In this document: positions 1 to 5,165 of the stretch, in pieces
Numbering within the stretch: the stretch's first letter is position 1
Layout of the letters: the number at the start of each line of letters is the position of its first letter
Assembly (NCBI GenBank): GCA_027067035.1
Contig: JAMOMO010000489.1
Coordinates: 1-5,165, forward strand
DNA: 5,165 nucleotides
Source: Desulfobulbaceae bacterium
GTDB taxonomy: Bacteria; Desulfobacterota; Desulfobulbia; Desulfobulbales; Desulfocapsaceae
Reading direction: 5' to 3'
Position numbers and translations under genes: made by a program
The notes under the pieces: generated by a model
Told to the model about the DNA's origin: nothing
Seen by the model: the letters and a program-made list of their open reading frames with translations, nothing else
The model's database searches: none

Positions 1-672
1 AAAAGGGAGTTTCTCGTCGACACTTAAGTCCTCTATTCCAGTCTCCTCCTGGAGGTAGGTGAGTATTTCCGGGTATGAATTCAGTGTGGCAAGCTCGTAA
101 CGCAGAATGGTATCGAGCAGAAAAAACTGGAATGAAGGGGCAAGACTTCTGAACCAGACGGGATCAAAGGGACTGGTGGTAACCTGTACTGTGGGTGGCA
201 GCGGGGAGAGAATATCACGGCACTGGCCAGAGAGGAATTCGAGGGCATCATCTATGACATCAAAGTTCTGGGTGTAGATGCCAATGCGGATTTCACGCAT
301 GGCACGCCAGCAGCGGGTGGTCCATTTCCCGTAGTAATAGGAGACGGGAGCCTCTTTGCGAATAACCTTTGCATAGGTCTGGAATGTACCGTTTTCAACA
401 GATATGCGGCTTAATTTCTCCACCAGGAGTGGCGAGCACTGGCGTTCGTCGGTGAGAAGACCGACTTCCTGGAATTTTGAGAAATAGTGGTTCAGATTGG
501 CAGCCGTGGGACGGTTTCCCCGTGGGCTGCGAATGTCGAGTTTACGCAGGCAGTTTACAATAAGCGTTGTATGGGCAGGTTCGTAAACAATTGACTGGAA
601 TTGAAGAAGGGTCTGCTCAAAGGGCGTGAGTTTGTCGTAATGCTGGAGTAATTCGCTGCTAGGGTCTGGCAT
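1..672 (-). CDS. Uncharacterised protein, N-terminal 224 codons (cut by left window edge)
   Basis: The frame is open from an ATG at 672 down to base 1 with no stop, so only the N-terminal part is visible. The start is well fixed: the only in-frame codons between this ATG and an upstream stop (TAG, 693-691) include no ATG, GTG or TTG. The protein begins MPDPSSELLQHYDKLTPFEQ. It is soluble-looking, without a signal peptide or membrane segment. Roughly residues 14-85 (LTPFEQTLLQ, then FSKFQEVGLLTDE, then CSPLLVEKLSR) read like a helical or winged-helix-type region. The following part is rich in aromatic residues and leucine (YYYGKWTTRCW, FDVIDDALEFL), as in helical-repeat proteins. I do not recognise the family. 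A faint resemblance to N-terminal extensions of large SNF2-type helicases in deltaproteobacteria is from memory only and is weak. No strong Shine-Dalgarno precedes the ATG. The coding call is strong; the function is unknown. Confidence 0.8.
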   Translation of the reverse strand, partial: MPDPSSELLQHYDKLTPFEQTLLQFQSIVYEPAHTTLIVNCLRKLDIRSPRGNRPTAANLNHYFSKFQEVGLLTDERQCSPLLVEKLSRISVENGTFQTYAKVIRKEAPVSYYYGKWTTRCWRAMREIRIGIYTQNFDVIDDALEFLSGQCRDILSPLPPTVQVTTSPFDPVWFRSLAPSFQFFLLDTILRYELATLNSYPEILTYLQEETGIEDLSVDEKLPF

Positions 673-733
673 GTTAATATTATGTAGGTGCTACGTGTTA
701 AAGCCTAGCCCCCGAAAGAGTTAAACCATTGAG

Positions 734-747
734 CCTGTGCGTACAGG
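734..747. promoter_or_regulatory. Perfect palindrome CCTGT-N4-ACAGG, candidate operator
   Basis: The sequence CCTGTGCGTACAGG has perfect 5-base arms around a 4-base centre. It lies about 10 to 24 bases downstream of the predicted start point of the leftward promoter, a typical place for a repressor roadblock. The arms recall LexA half-sites, but the spacing does not fit the CTGT-N8-ACAG box. The binding protein is unknown. Confidence 0.35.
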
Positions 748-763
748 ATTAAATAAACTCCTT

Positions 764-790
764 ATTATATCATGTATCACGAAGAAACAA
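764..790 (-). promoter_or_regulatory. Extended -10 promoter for the leftward gene at 672
   Basis: Read on the minus strand, bases 769-764 give a perfect TATAAT, preceded by TGA to form the extended -10 motif TGnTATAAT. A clear -35 is missing; the best is TTGTTT at 790-785 with a 15-base spacer, which an extended -10 can tolerate. Transcription would begin near 757 and leave a leader of about 85 bases before the ATG at 672. This is pattern matching to the housekeeping sigma consensus. Confidence 0.55.
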
Positions 791-814
791 AAGAAGATCC
801 TGCGCTCGGGATGT

Positions 815-843
815 TTGAGAAAAAAAGTGTCAGAAAATAAAAG
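815..843 (+). promoter_or_regulatory. Possible promoter for the recombinase-like gene
   Basis: TTGAGA at 815-820 matches five of six bases of the -35 consensus. After a 17-base spacer, TAAAAG at 838-843 matches four of six of the -10. This would leave a leader of over 100 bases before the ATG at 963 that includes the palindrome at 922-935. It is a weak assignment; a TATAGT at 876-881 lacks a well-spaced -35. Confidence 0.25.
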
Positions 844-921
844 AATACTTGCCACCGTGGCTCGATTGATCGTAGTATAGTTGTCATGGTGTCAGTTTCG
901 AGATGTGAAGTTGACGGTTTT

Positions 922-935
922 GTCCCCGAGGGGAC
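922..935. promoter_or_regulatory. Perfect palindrome GTCCCC-GA-GGGGAC in the recombinase leader
   Basis: Six-base arms surround a 2-base centre, ending 27 bases before the ATG at 963. The centre is too short for a simple RNA hairpin, so a dimeric protein site is the likelier reading. The left arm (UCCCC, 923-927) could also pair with GGGGA at 954-958 inside the ribosome binding site, so a role in RNA is possible. Confidence 0.35.
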
Positions 936-948
936 CCGCCACATTGCT

Positions 949-957
949 TAAGGGGGG
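949..957 (+). promoter_or_regulatory. Ribosome binding site that decides the recombinase start
   Basis: TAAGGGGGG resembles TAAGGAGG with one G in place of A, which can still pair with 16S rRNA through a G-U wobble. It sits about 6 bases before the ATG at 963 but only about 3 before the GTG at 960, so the ATG is the better start. Confidence 0.6.
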
Positions 958-962
958 AAGTG

Positions 963-1670
963 ATGACGACGATAGGGTATATTTTTCTGGATGTGGAGCG
1001 CGACCAATTGATTTCCCTTGCACGGCAGCAGCGTGAGCTTGAGGAGTATGCCAGGGGAATGGGAAAGGTGTGCGAGGAACTTCTGGTTGAGGAGTCCTTT
1101 GCCGGCAGCAGTATCTTTCAGGAGCGAACCGAGGGGAAACGCCTCCTGGATAATGTGGCCGATGGGGACAGCATTATAACTCTGAAAGCCATGTGGGTAC
1201 TGGGAAGTCCCAAACAGGCCCTTGCCCTGCTGGACACCCTGAAGGCAAAGGGCGTGTCCCTTTTTTGCGTGGATCTCGATGGTGATCTGGTGCATGAAAC
1301 AGAGCGGAGGCTCGTGGTTTCACAGGGGATTGCCCCTCTTGTCCGCAAAATATGTGAGGCGCTGACGGTGAACCATGACACCATGGGGCACTCAGCTGCA
1401 ATCAGGGCGGGAAAGGCGCGTCGCAAAGAGGAGGGGAAGTACCTGGGGGGACCGGTTCCCTACGGGTTTCAGGTCTCAGGCGATGGCAGGCTGTGTCAGA
1501 ATAACAAGCAGCAGTCAATTATTGATGAAATGGTCAGTCTCAAGGAAGATCGCTGGTCATATCGGGATATAGCAAAAAAGATGAAGGCGCAGCATGGACT
1601 GAAGTTCTCCCACGAAGGAATCAGGAGAATTCTGTTGAAAAACAGGAAGGTCAGGTCAGGACAGGAATGA
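963..1670 (+). CDS. Serine recombinase-like protein with lost catalytic residues (probable DNA-binding pseudo-recombinase)
   Basis: This 235-residue protein has two parts. Residues 3 to about 140 follow the resolvase N-terminal fold. IGY (4-6) matches the IGYARVS strand, the ESFAGSS...R55 region matches the segment holding Arg45 of gamma-delta resolvase, and GD (68-69) is kept. Residues about 148-235 match the 'Recombinase' DNA-binding domain, with GGPVPYGF (162-169), a helix-turn-helix-like stretch around WSYRDIAKKM (198-207), and an RRILLKNRKV end. By eye alignment the catalytic Ser10 position is Asp10, Arg8 is Phe8, and the DRLGR motif reads MWVLGS (77-82), so Arg68 and Arg71 are Val and Ser. 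Strand exchange is therefore unlikely. It ends soon after the DNA-binding domain, well short of large serine recombinases. It is divergent from the gene at 672 and convergent with the one at 3170. No transposon ends were seen. A regulatory role is inference. Confidence 0.85.
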   Translation: MTTIGYIFLDVERDQLISLARQQRELEEYARGMGKVCEELLVEESFAGSSIFQERTEGKRLLDNVADGDSIITLKAMWVLGSPKQALALLDTLKAKGVSLFCVDLDGDLVHETERRLVVSQGIAPLVRKICEALTVNHDTMGHSAAIRAGKARRKEEGKYLGGPVPYGFQVSGDGRLCQNNKQQSIIDEMVSLKEDRWSYRDIAKKMKAQHGLKFSHEGIRRILLKNRKVRSGQE

Positions 1671-1709
1671 AACGGGTGTTTCTGGCAGCGCAGCCCTGTC
1701 CCGCGTTCT

Positions 1710-3170
1710 CTACTGGATGTTTTTGTTGGTGTAGATTTCAGCAGCCTTTTCCTGATGGCGAATCCAGGCAATGAGGAGCCGCTCCTGTTTGGCGTTGAGG
1801 ATCTGTGTCTGGTACAGCTCTTTTTCCTCCTGCGATATTGAATCCGGGTCCGGAAGTGTCCTTCCGGTAAATTCGTAAACGTAAAAGGTTTCACCGACTT
1901 TGCCGGCTTCGTCGGGAAGAGGTTTACTGGCATTGAGTGAAAAGATATCACTGATAAGACTTGGCGGGAATCCTTTGGTCTCCGCACCTTGTGATGAGCG
2001 GGAGAGTGTAACTTCTTCTGCACTGAGCCCCTCTTTCACCGCAACTTCAGCAAGCATGGTGGAACCGTCCTGAAGGGTCTTCAGGATCTCCCTGCTTTTG
2101 TCACCGGCAAGGACTTTTGAGCGATACAGTCTGTAGTCTTCGCTTACCTGTTCCTTGACGTCACTGAAAGGAGGGATCTCGGGAGCCTGTATGGCCTCGG
2201 CAAAGAGGATGGAGTAACCGGCAGGGGATTCGATCAGTGAGCTGAGCTCTCCTGCCTTTAATGTGAACGCGGTATCAAGGACAGATGCATCTTTGTCAAG
2301 ATTTTCAGGAGGGGTGGCGCGGGAAAAGAATTCAGTTTCCTCTATGACGGCGTCAGGGTGAGCTTTTGCAAATTCCTGAAGACTGCCGGCAGCAATGATT
2401 CCTTCATAGGCGTCATTTGCTTTCTGAAAAGCAGTTCCGCTGCCGTCGTCGTCAGCGTTGAGAGGAAATGAGAGAAACTTCAGTTTTATTTTGGTGGCGG
2501 TTTTGTAGTTGTTTTTGTTTTGCTCAAACCATTTTGCAAGTTCATCTTCGTTGATGCTTACCTTGTCGATAAAATCGGCGGGGGATATCCTGGTGAACTG
2601 AAGGCTTATGGTCTCTTTTACCTGCTGGTAGATATCATTGATCTCAGCTTCCGTAACTATTGTGGCAAAGCTGCCAATGGCTTTTACCCCTTTGCTGGCC
2701 AGCATGTCAGTGCGCTGGGCGATCTCAAATTTGTGCGGGGTGAGCCGGTTTGATGCCAGTATTGCCTTATACTTCTCCATATTAAAGCTGTTGTTCTCCT
2801 GAAACTGTACCATCTCCTGGATATGTTTCTGAACTTCCGGAGCGGAAACCATAAGGCCCATGGCCGCGGCTCCCTGACGAAGCAGGGCCTGCTGGATGAG
2901 CTGGCTTTTCACCTGTTCGGAGAGTCCCATGCTTTTGAGCAGTTCTTCGGGAACCACACCGCCAAGCTGCTGACGGTAGTTTGAGAGCAGCTGGTCATAG
3001 AGCCGCTGATACTCCTGAAAGCTGATCTCCTCGTCATTGACTACAATGGCCGCTTCCCTGCTGTCCATCATGTTGGCCCCGACTCCCCAGAAGATAAAAA
3101 CAAGGGCTATGACCAGGACAATGGCTTGAATAAAGGTGGATTGGGATTTGTCACGAAAAATTTGCAGCAT
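1710..3170 (-). CDS. PpiD/SurA-like membrane-anchored periplasmic folding factor
   Basis: The 486-residue protein starts with a short cytoplasmic end (MLQIFRDKSQ), then one membrane helix at about residues 12-31 (IQAIVLVIALVFIFWGVG), and the rest lies in the periplasm. This is the topology of PpiD, which helps newly exported proteins fold at the Sec translocon. Residues 38 to about 185 match the SurA/PpiD N-terminal chaperone domain (AAIVVNDEEISFQEYQRLYD, then a helical section with QLIQQALLRQGAAAMGL). Residues about 226-330 sit where a parvulin prolyl isomerase domain belongs and end in a parvulin-like strand (GYSILFAEAIQAP), but the GG.LG motif and typical active-site pattern are not visible. 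It is shorter than E. coli PpiD (623 residues), and isomerase activity is doubtful. A weak GAGAA precedes the ATG. It appears to be a single-gene unit. The family call is strong; the exact orthology is less sure. Confidence 0.9.
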   Translation of the reverse strand: MLQIFRDKSQSTFIQAIVLVIALVFIFWGVGANMMDSREAAIVVNDEEISFQEYQRLYDQLLSNYRQQLGGVVPEELLKSMGLSEQVKSQLIQQALLRQGAAAMGLMVSAPEVQKHIQEMVQFQENNSFNMEKYKAILASNRLTPHKFEIAQRTDMLASKGVKAIGSFATIVTEAEINDIYQQVKETISLQFTRISPADFIDKVSINEDELAKWFEQNKNNYKTATKIKLKFLSFPLNADDDGSGTAFQKANDAYEGIIAAGSLQEFAKAHPDAVIEETEFFSRATPPENLDKDASVLDTAFTLKAGELSSLIESPAGYSILFAEAIQAPEIPPFSDVKEQVSEDYRLYRSKVLAGDKSREILKTLQDGSTMLAEVAVKEGLSAEEVTLSRSSQGAETKGFPPSLISDIFSLNASKPLPDEAGKVGETFYVYEFTGRTLPDPDSISQEEKELYQTQILNAKQERLLIAWIRHQEKAAEIYTNKNIQ

Positions 3171-3485
3171 ATTGGGTTCTCAGTGGAGGTCGTGTTAATG
3201 GATTCTGTATGGTGAATAAATAGAATGTTGTTTCAGTTGTTTGTATCTGGAAAAATTCAGACTTGCTCTCTTTGGAATGCAGAATTTGAATTGAGGAAAA
3301 TCTACCTTTTCTGGGAGTGCAGTGCAAGAAAAAACAGTATTCAGGGAGCACAGATCTCCATTAATGGGGTTTTTTTCAATTCAGCTGCATCAGGAGCTGT
3401 TTTTCAGCTGGGGATGAAAGGCGGGAAAGAGTGAAAAGCTATCTAACTGTTTCATTGATCAAATGTAATTATTTTACTGATAGAG

Positions 3486-3501
3486 CGGCAATTTTCGGCA
3501 A
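3486..3501 (+). repeat. Direct repeat CGGCAA, 10 bases apart
   Basis: CGGCAA occurs at 3486-3491 and again at 3496-3501, so the copies start one helical turn apart on the same DNA face. They lie about 65-80 bases upstream of the dsrC -35 box. Such spacing is typical of tandem response-regulator half-sites, but two 6-base copies can arise by chance. Confidence 0.3.
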
Positions 3502-3504
3502 ATA

Positions 3505-3535
3505 AGTACAGATTTATGGTGACATATGCTGTACT
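3505..3535. repeat. Inverted repeat AGTACAG-N17-CTGTACT upstream of dsrC
   Basis: Perfect 7-base arms at 3505-3511 and 3529-3535 are separated by 17 bases. The element ends 30 bases before the TTGACA at 3566, placing it in the zone used by transcription activators. It could also be a small cruciform or hairpin. The binding factor is unknown. Confidence 0.4.
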
Positions 3536-3565
3536 CTGCTGCATGTAAAATGATTGCTCATTCAC

Positions 3566-3594
3566 TTGACAAAGTTTTGCGTCTGTAGTAATTA
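3566..3594 (+). promoter_or_regulatory. Promoter of dsrC
   Basis: TTGACA at 3566-3571 is a perfect -35 hexamer. Seventeen bases later stands TAATTA (3589-3594), a poor -10, so the exact -10 is uncertain. Transcription would start near 3601 and give a leader of about 65 bases. A small inverted repeat, AATGA-TTGC-TCATT (3549-3562), abuts the -35 box and may be a regulator site. A perfect -35 with a poor -10 would fit either strong transcription helped by upstream elements or an activator-dependent promoter. Confidence 0.55.
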
Positions 3595-3655
3595 GGCTAC
3601 CACTGCTTTAGAAAGAGAATCAGAAACGGTGAAAGCCACTAAACAATATTTTTAC

Positions 3656-3661
3656 GGAGGA
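3656..3661 (+). promoter_or_regulatory. Strong ribosome binding site of dsrC
   Basis: GGAGGA lies five bases before the ATG at 3667. It is the best Shine-Dalgarno match in the window and fits the high expression expected of dsrC. Confidence 0.75.
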
Positions 3662-3666
3662 ATAAA

Positions 3667-3987
3667 ATGCCTACAATAGAACACAACGGTAATACCTACA
3701 ACTGTGATGAAGATGGATTCCTGCTTAACGGCATGGACGATATGAATGATGACTGGATTGATTACGTAAAAGGTGTTGAAGGTATTGATGAGCTTACCGA
3801 CGAGCATCACAAAGTAATTGATGCCCTTCGTGAGTACTACAGAAAGAACGGTATTGCTCCAATGGTACGTATCCTCTCCAAGACCACAGGGTTCCCACTG
3901 AAAAGAATCTACGAGCTCTTCCCCTCAGGACCTGGTAAAGGCGCCTGTAAGATGGCTGGTCTTCCTAAACCTACTGGTTGTGTATAA
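3667..3987 (+). CDS. dsrC: DsrC, sulfur-carrier protein of dissimilatory sulfite reduction
   Basis: DsrC is a small cytoplasmic protein that works with the sulfite reductase DsrAB. Two cysteines on its flexible C-terminal arm take up the sulfur as a trisulfide, which is then reduced by membrane complexes such as DsrMKJOP. The 106-residue product has the family's usual length. It contains the conserved GIAPMVRILSK (62-72), the helix leading to YELFPSGPGKGACK (82-95), and the arm ending KPTGCV. Cys94 and penultimate Cys105 are separated by ten residues, as in true DsrC and unlike single-cysteine TusE-type relatives. An extra Cys13 is near the N-terminus. The gene has its own promoter and a strong ribosome binding site, and is followed by a terminator, so it is a single-gene unit apart from any dsrAB. 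Its codon choice looks more AT-leaning than its neighbours, consistent with high expression. The identification is very secure. Confidence 0.98.
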   Translation: MPTIEHNGNTYNCDEDGFLLNGMDDMNDDWIDYVKGVEGIDELTDEHHKVIDALREYYRKNGIAPMVRILSKTTGFPLKRIYELFPSGPGKGACKMAGLPKPTGCV

Positions 3988-4013
3988 TTCATAACTGAAT
4001 ACGGTTTAAGAGT

Positions 4014-4056
4014 AAAAAAAGGCGTTATCCTCCTTGAGGGTAACGCCTTTTTTTTT
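4014..4056. terminator. Bidirectional intrinsic terminator between dsrC and the ATP-grasp gene
   Basis: A 12-base-pair stem (4021-4032 with 4036-4047, one T-G pair) closes a 3-base loop. The arms begin GGCGTTA and end TAACGCC. Seven A's precede it (4014-4020) and nine T's follow it (4048-4056), so it can stop dsrC transcription rightward and the ATP-grasp operon leftward. It begins 27 bases after the dsrC stop codon. Confidence 0.93.
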
Positions 4057-4115
4057 GTGTGTACCGCGGAGAGTGAAACAGATCTTATACTGCAGAAGAG
4101 CTCTGTTGAGGTATC

Positions 4116-4895
4116 TTATTCTCTTTCAGAGACTACGGCCTCAAGCAGTCTGTTCTCCAGCGCCCGCACTTTATCCCTGTAGCTTCCGGGGTCAATGGCA
4201 GCCCCTCGTATTCCACCCCGTAGATTGATCTCGGCAAGATATGTCTCATTGTCTCCGGTGAGCATCAGATCCAGATGCGCATAGGGGAATCCGCCCCTTT
4301 CCATAATCCGCCGGCAGAAATCGAGCTGTTCCGGACTCAGGGAGACAGGGTCGGCATTTCCTCCGCAGTGGAGATTGTTGCGGAAGTTGTCCGGGTTGCT
4401 GCGTTCATAGGCCTCAATGTAGGTGCCGATGATGATTACCCGTACATCGCGACTGCCCTCAACAAAGGGTTGCAGGACAAAGGGGAAGGGCAGCACATTG
4501 TTTGCAGCCTGGGTGTAGACATCTTCAATATCCCTGAAGAGATGGATGCCAAGACCCGCATTCTTCCTGTCATGTTTCAGGACAACTTTTTCTATATTGT
4601 TGCGGCCATAGAGGGAGACGGTTTCAAGGAGTCCATGGATGTCATAGATGACCCTGGTGTGTGGAATCATAAACGGGGCGAGGATTCGCGCCTGAAATGT
4701 CTTGGAACGGGATGCAAGCTGTGATGTGGCGGAGGGAATAAGGATTACCCCGCGTTCCACAAGATCAAGGAGCAGGTGCTCCTCCTCATATTTCAGGCGC
4801 AGCCGGCAGCAGATGATATCGCCGGAGGCGGCTTCCAGCCCAGGTTCCTGAAGTTCCCGGTTGCTGTTGATTATGCGGCGGGAACGGACAGTCAA
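4116..4895 (-). CDS. RimK-like ATP-grasp ligase of unknown substrate
   Basis: ATP-grasp enzymes use ATP to join a carboxylate to an amine or thiol through an acyl-phosphate. With a TTG start at 4895 the protein has 259 residues. An N-terminal pre-grasp part comes first. Then come VVLKHDRKNAGLGI (104-117, nucleotide-binding lysine and glycine loop), LQPFVEG (141-147, adenine-contacting hinge), RDVRV (149-153), FRNNLHCGG (171-179, typical of RimK-type ligases), and metal ligands in HLDLML (207-212) and LAEINLRGG (220-228, Glu and Asn). All core motifs look intact, so it is probably active. The TTG overlaps the TGA of the upstream zinc-ribbon gene as TTGA, with GGAA a few bases before. The longer GTG start at 4946 would overlap that gene by 55 bases and lacks a ribosome binding site. 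The substrate cannot be told from sequence; an amino-acid or peptide ligase is inference. Confidence 0.85.
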   Translation of the reverse strand: MTVRSRRIINSNRELQEPGLEAASGDIICCRLRLKYEEEHLLLDLVERGVILIPSATSQLASRSKTFQARILAPFMIPHTRVIYDIHGLLETVSLYGRNNIEKVVLKHDRKNAGLGIHLFRDIEDVYTQAANNVLPFPFVLQPFVEGSRDVRVIIIGTYIEAYERSNPDNFRNNLHCGGNADPVSLSPEQLDFCRRIMERGGFPYAHLDLMLTGDNETYLAEINLRGGIRGAAIDPGSYRDKVRALENRLLEAVVSERE

Positions 4896-5137
4896 AAGAG
4901 CATTTCCGAGAAGCGTTGCTGGAACATGGAGAGGTCTTTCTGGCACTGGCCGCAGATCAGCTTGATGTCACCGAGAACCTGTGAACTGTCCTCCTGCGGG
5001 GTGAAGCTCCCATCGTCATTCTGAGTGTAAAGGGTGGTGATGATGGCATTTTCCGCCACTTCAAAAAATTCCTGGTCATTGCCGCACCGGGGACAGGAGA
5101 TGCGGTTGGCAGGAGATGGTAAGTCGCTTGGCTGCAT
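4892..5137 (-). CDS. Small zinc-ribbon protein, uncharacterised
   Basis: The 81-residue product carries two CxxC knuckles, Cys15-Pro-Arg-Cys18 in SCPRCGN and Cys62-Gly-Gln-Cys65 in ICGQCQK, which together should bind one zinc ion. Between them is a strand-rich stretch (FFEVAENAIITTLYTQNDDG) and the acidic PQEDSS. There is no signal peptide or membrane segment, so it is likely cytoplasmic. It lies directly upstream of the ATP-grasp gene, sharing four bases, so the two are probably translated together and may act together; partnership is inference. The start is uncertain. No Shine-Dalgarno precedes the ATG at 5137, and the frame remains open upstream to the window edge without another start codon, so the gene could begin further right. 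The function is unknown; single zinc ribbons may bind nucleic acid or proteins. Confidence 0.75.
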   Translation of the reverse strand: MQPSDLPSPANRISCPRCGNDQEFFEVAENAIITTLYTQNDDGSFTPQEDSSQVLGDIKLICGQCQKDLSMFQQRFSEMLF

Positions 5138-5165
5138 GGAGTGTGGTTGTGGAGGGTTAGCTGAC

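Larger units (their letters stand above)
3171..3666. other. Intergenic region between the PpiD-like gene and dsrC
   Basis: About 500 AT-rich bases lie between divergent genes, and I see no convincing gene here. A weak leftward promoter for the PpiD-like gene may lie at 3327-3299 (TTGCAC, 17-base spacer, TAGATT, read on the minus strand). The right half holds the dsrC promoter and several small repeats listed separately. A 69-codon open frame at 3225-3434 has no ribosome binding site and looks fortuitous. The length leaves room for a small RNA, but no clear promoter-terminator pair marks one. Confidence 0.6.

Noticed and set aside
734..747. LexA box reading of the CCTGT/ACAGG palindrome
   Set aside because: The classical box needs CTGT-N8-ACAG; the spacer here is 4 bases, and LexA boxes in deltaproteobacteria differ.
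960..962. GTG start for the recombinase-like gene, three bases before the ATG
   Set aside because: It is only about 3 bases from the G-rich ribosome binding site; the ATG at 963 has better spacing and places the IGY strand at the usual distance from the N-terminus.
1671..1709. Terminator between the convergent recombinase and PpiD-like genes
   Set aside because: The 39-base gap has no stable stem with a T-run in either direction.
1496..2023. 175-codon minus-strand open frame
   Set aside because: It overlaps the PpiD-like gene in another frame and the recombinase end on the other strand; its composition (many Arg, Ser, Pro) is that of an out-of-frame shadow.
3356..3376. Small hairpin CTCCA-TTAA-TGGGG followed by seven T's, terminator-like
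   Set aside because: The stem is only 5 pairs with one T-G, and no plus-strand gene lies upstream to be terminated.
3225..3434. 69-codon open frame on the plus strand in the intergenic region
   Set aside because: It has no Shine-Dalgarno, an unremarkable composition (MLFQLFVSGK...), no recognisable motif, and sits in AT-rich spacer.
3455..3462. TTGATCAA resembling an FNR site
   Set aside because: FNR needs four bases between TTGAT and ATCAA; here the half-sites are merged, so it is just a short palindrome.
4275..4724. 149-codon plus-strand open frame
   Set aside because: It lies antisense within the ATP-grasp gene, whose motifs are clear; it is a shadow.
4896..4946. GTG start extending the ATP-grasp protein by 17 residues
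   Set aside because: There is no ribosome binding site before it, and it would overlap the zinc-ribbon gene by 55 bases; the TTG at 4895 gives a normal 4-base overlap.

Overview
The window looks like chromosomal DNA from a dissimilatory sulfur-metabolising bacterium, most likely a sulfate reducer or sulfur disproportionator of the Desulfobacterota (possibly Desulfobulbales-like). The anchor is a complete dsrC gene at 3667-3987 whose C-terminal arm carries both conserved cysteines (Cys94 and Cys105, ten residues apart). DsrC with this arm is a hallmark of organisms using DsrAB sulfite reductase. The finer taxonomic placement is inference. There are no tRNA, rRNA, CRISPR or insertion-sequence signals.

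Layout from left to right. (1) Positions 1-672, minus strand: the first 224 codons of an unrecognised protein that runs off the left edge. An extended -10 promoter drives it leftward, with a perfect 14-bp palindrome just after the likely transcription start. (2) Positions 963-1670, plus strand: a serine-recombinase-like protein whose DNA-binding half is recognisable, but whose catalytic serine and several active-site arginines are replaced. It is divergent from gene 1, and the shared spacer holds two palindromes. (3) Positions 1710-3170, minus strand, convergent with gene 2: a PpiD/SurA-like membrane-anchored periplasmic folding factor with a degenerate parvulin region. (4) Positions 3171-3666: about 500 bases without a convincing gene, holding the upstream regions of gene 3 and of dsrC, with a TTGACA box and several small repeats. 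(5) dsrC, followed by a strong terminator hairpin with an A-run before it and a T-run after it, so it can serve both strands. (6) Positions 4116-4895 and 4892-5137, minus strand: a RimK-like ATP-grasp ligase preceded by a small CxxC/CxxC zinc-ribbon protein. Their ends overlap by four bases, which suggests translational coupling.

The genes do not form one pathway. dsrC stands alone as a single-gene unit, as is usual in sulfate reducers. The ATP-grasp/zinc-ribbon pair forms a small operon whose promoter lies outside the window. The most unusual item is the apparently catalytically dead recombinase beside palindromic sites, which may act as a DNA-binding regulator rather than an enzyme.
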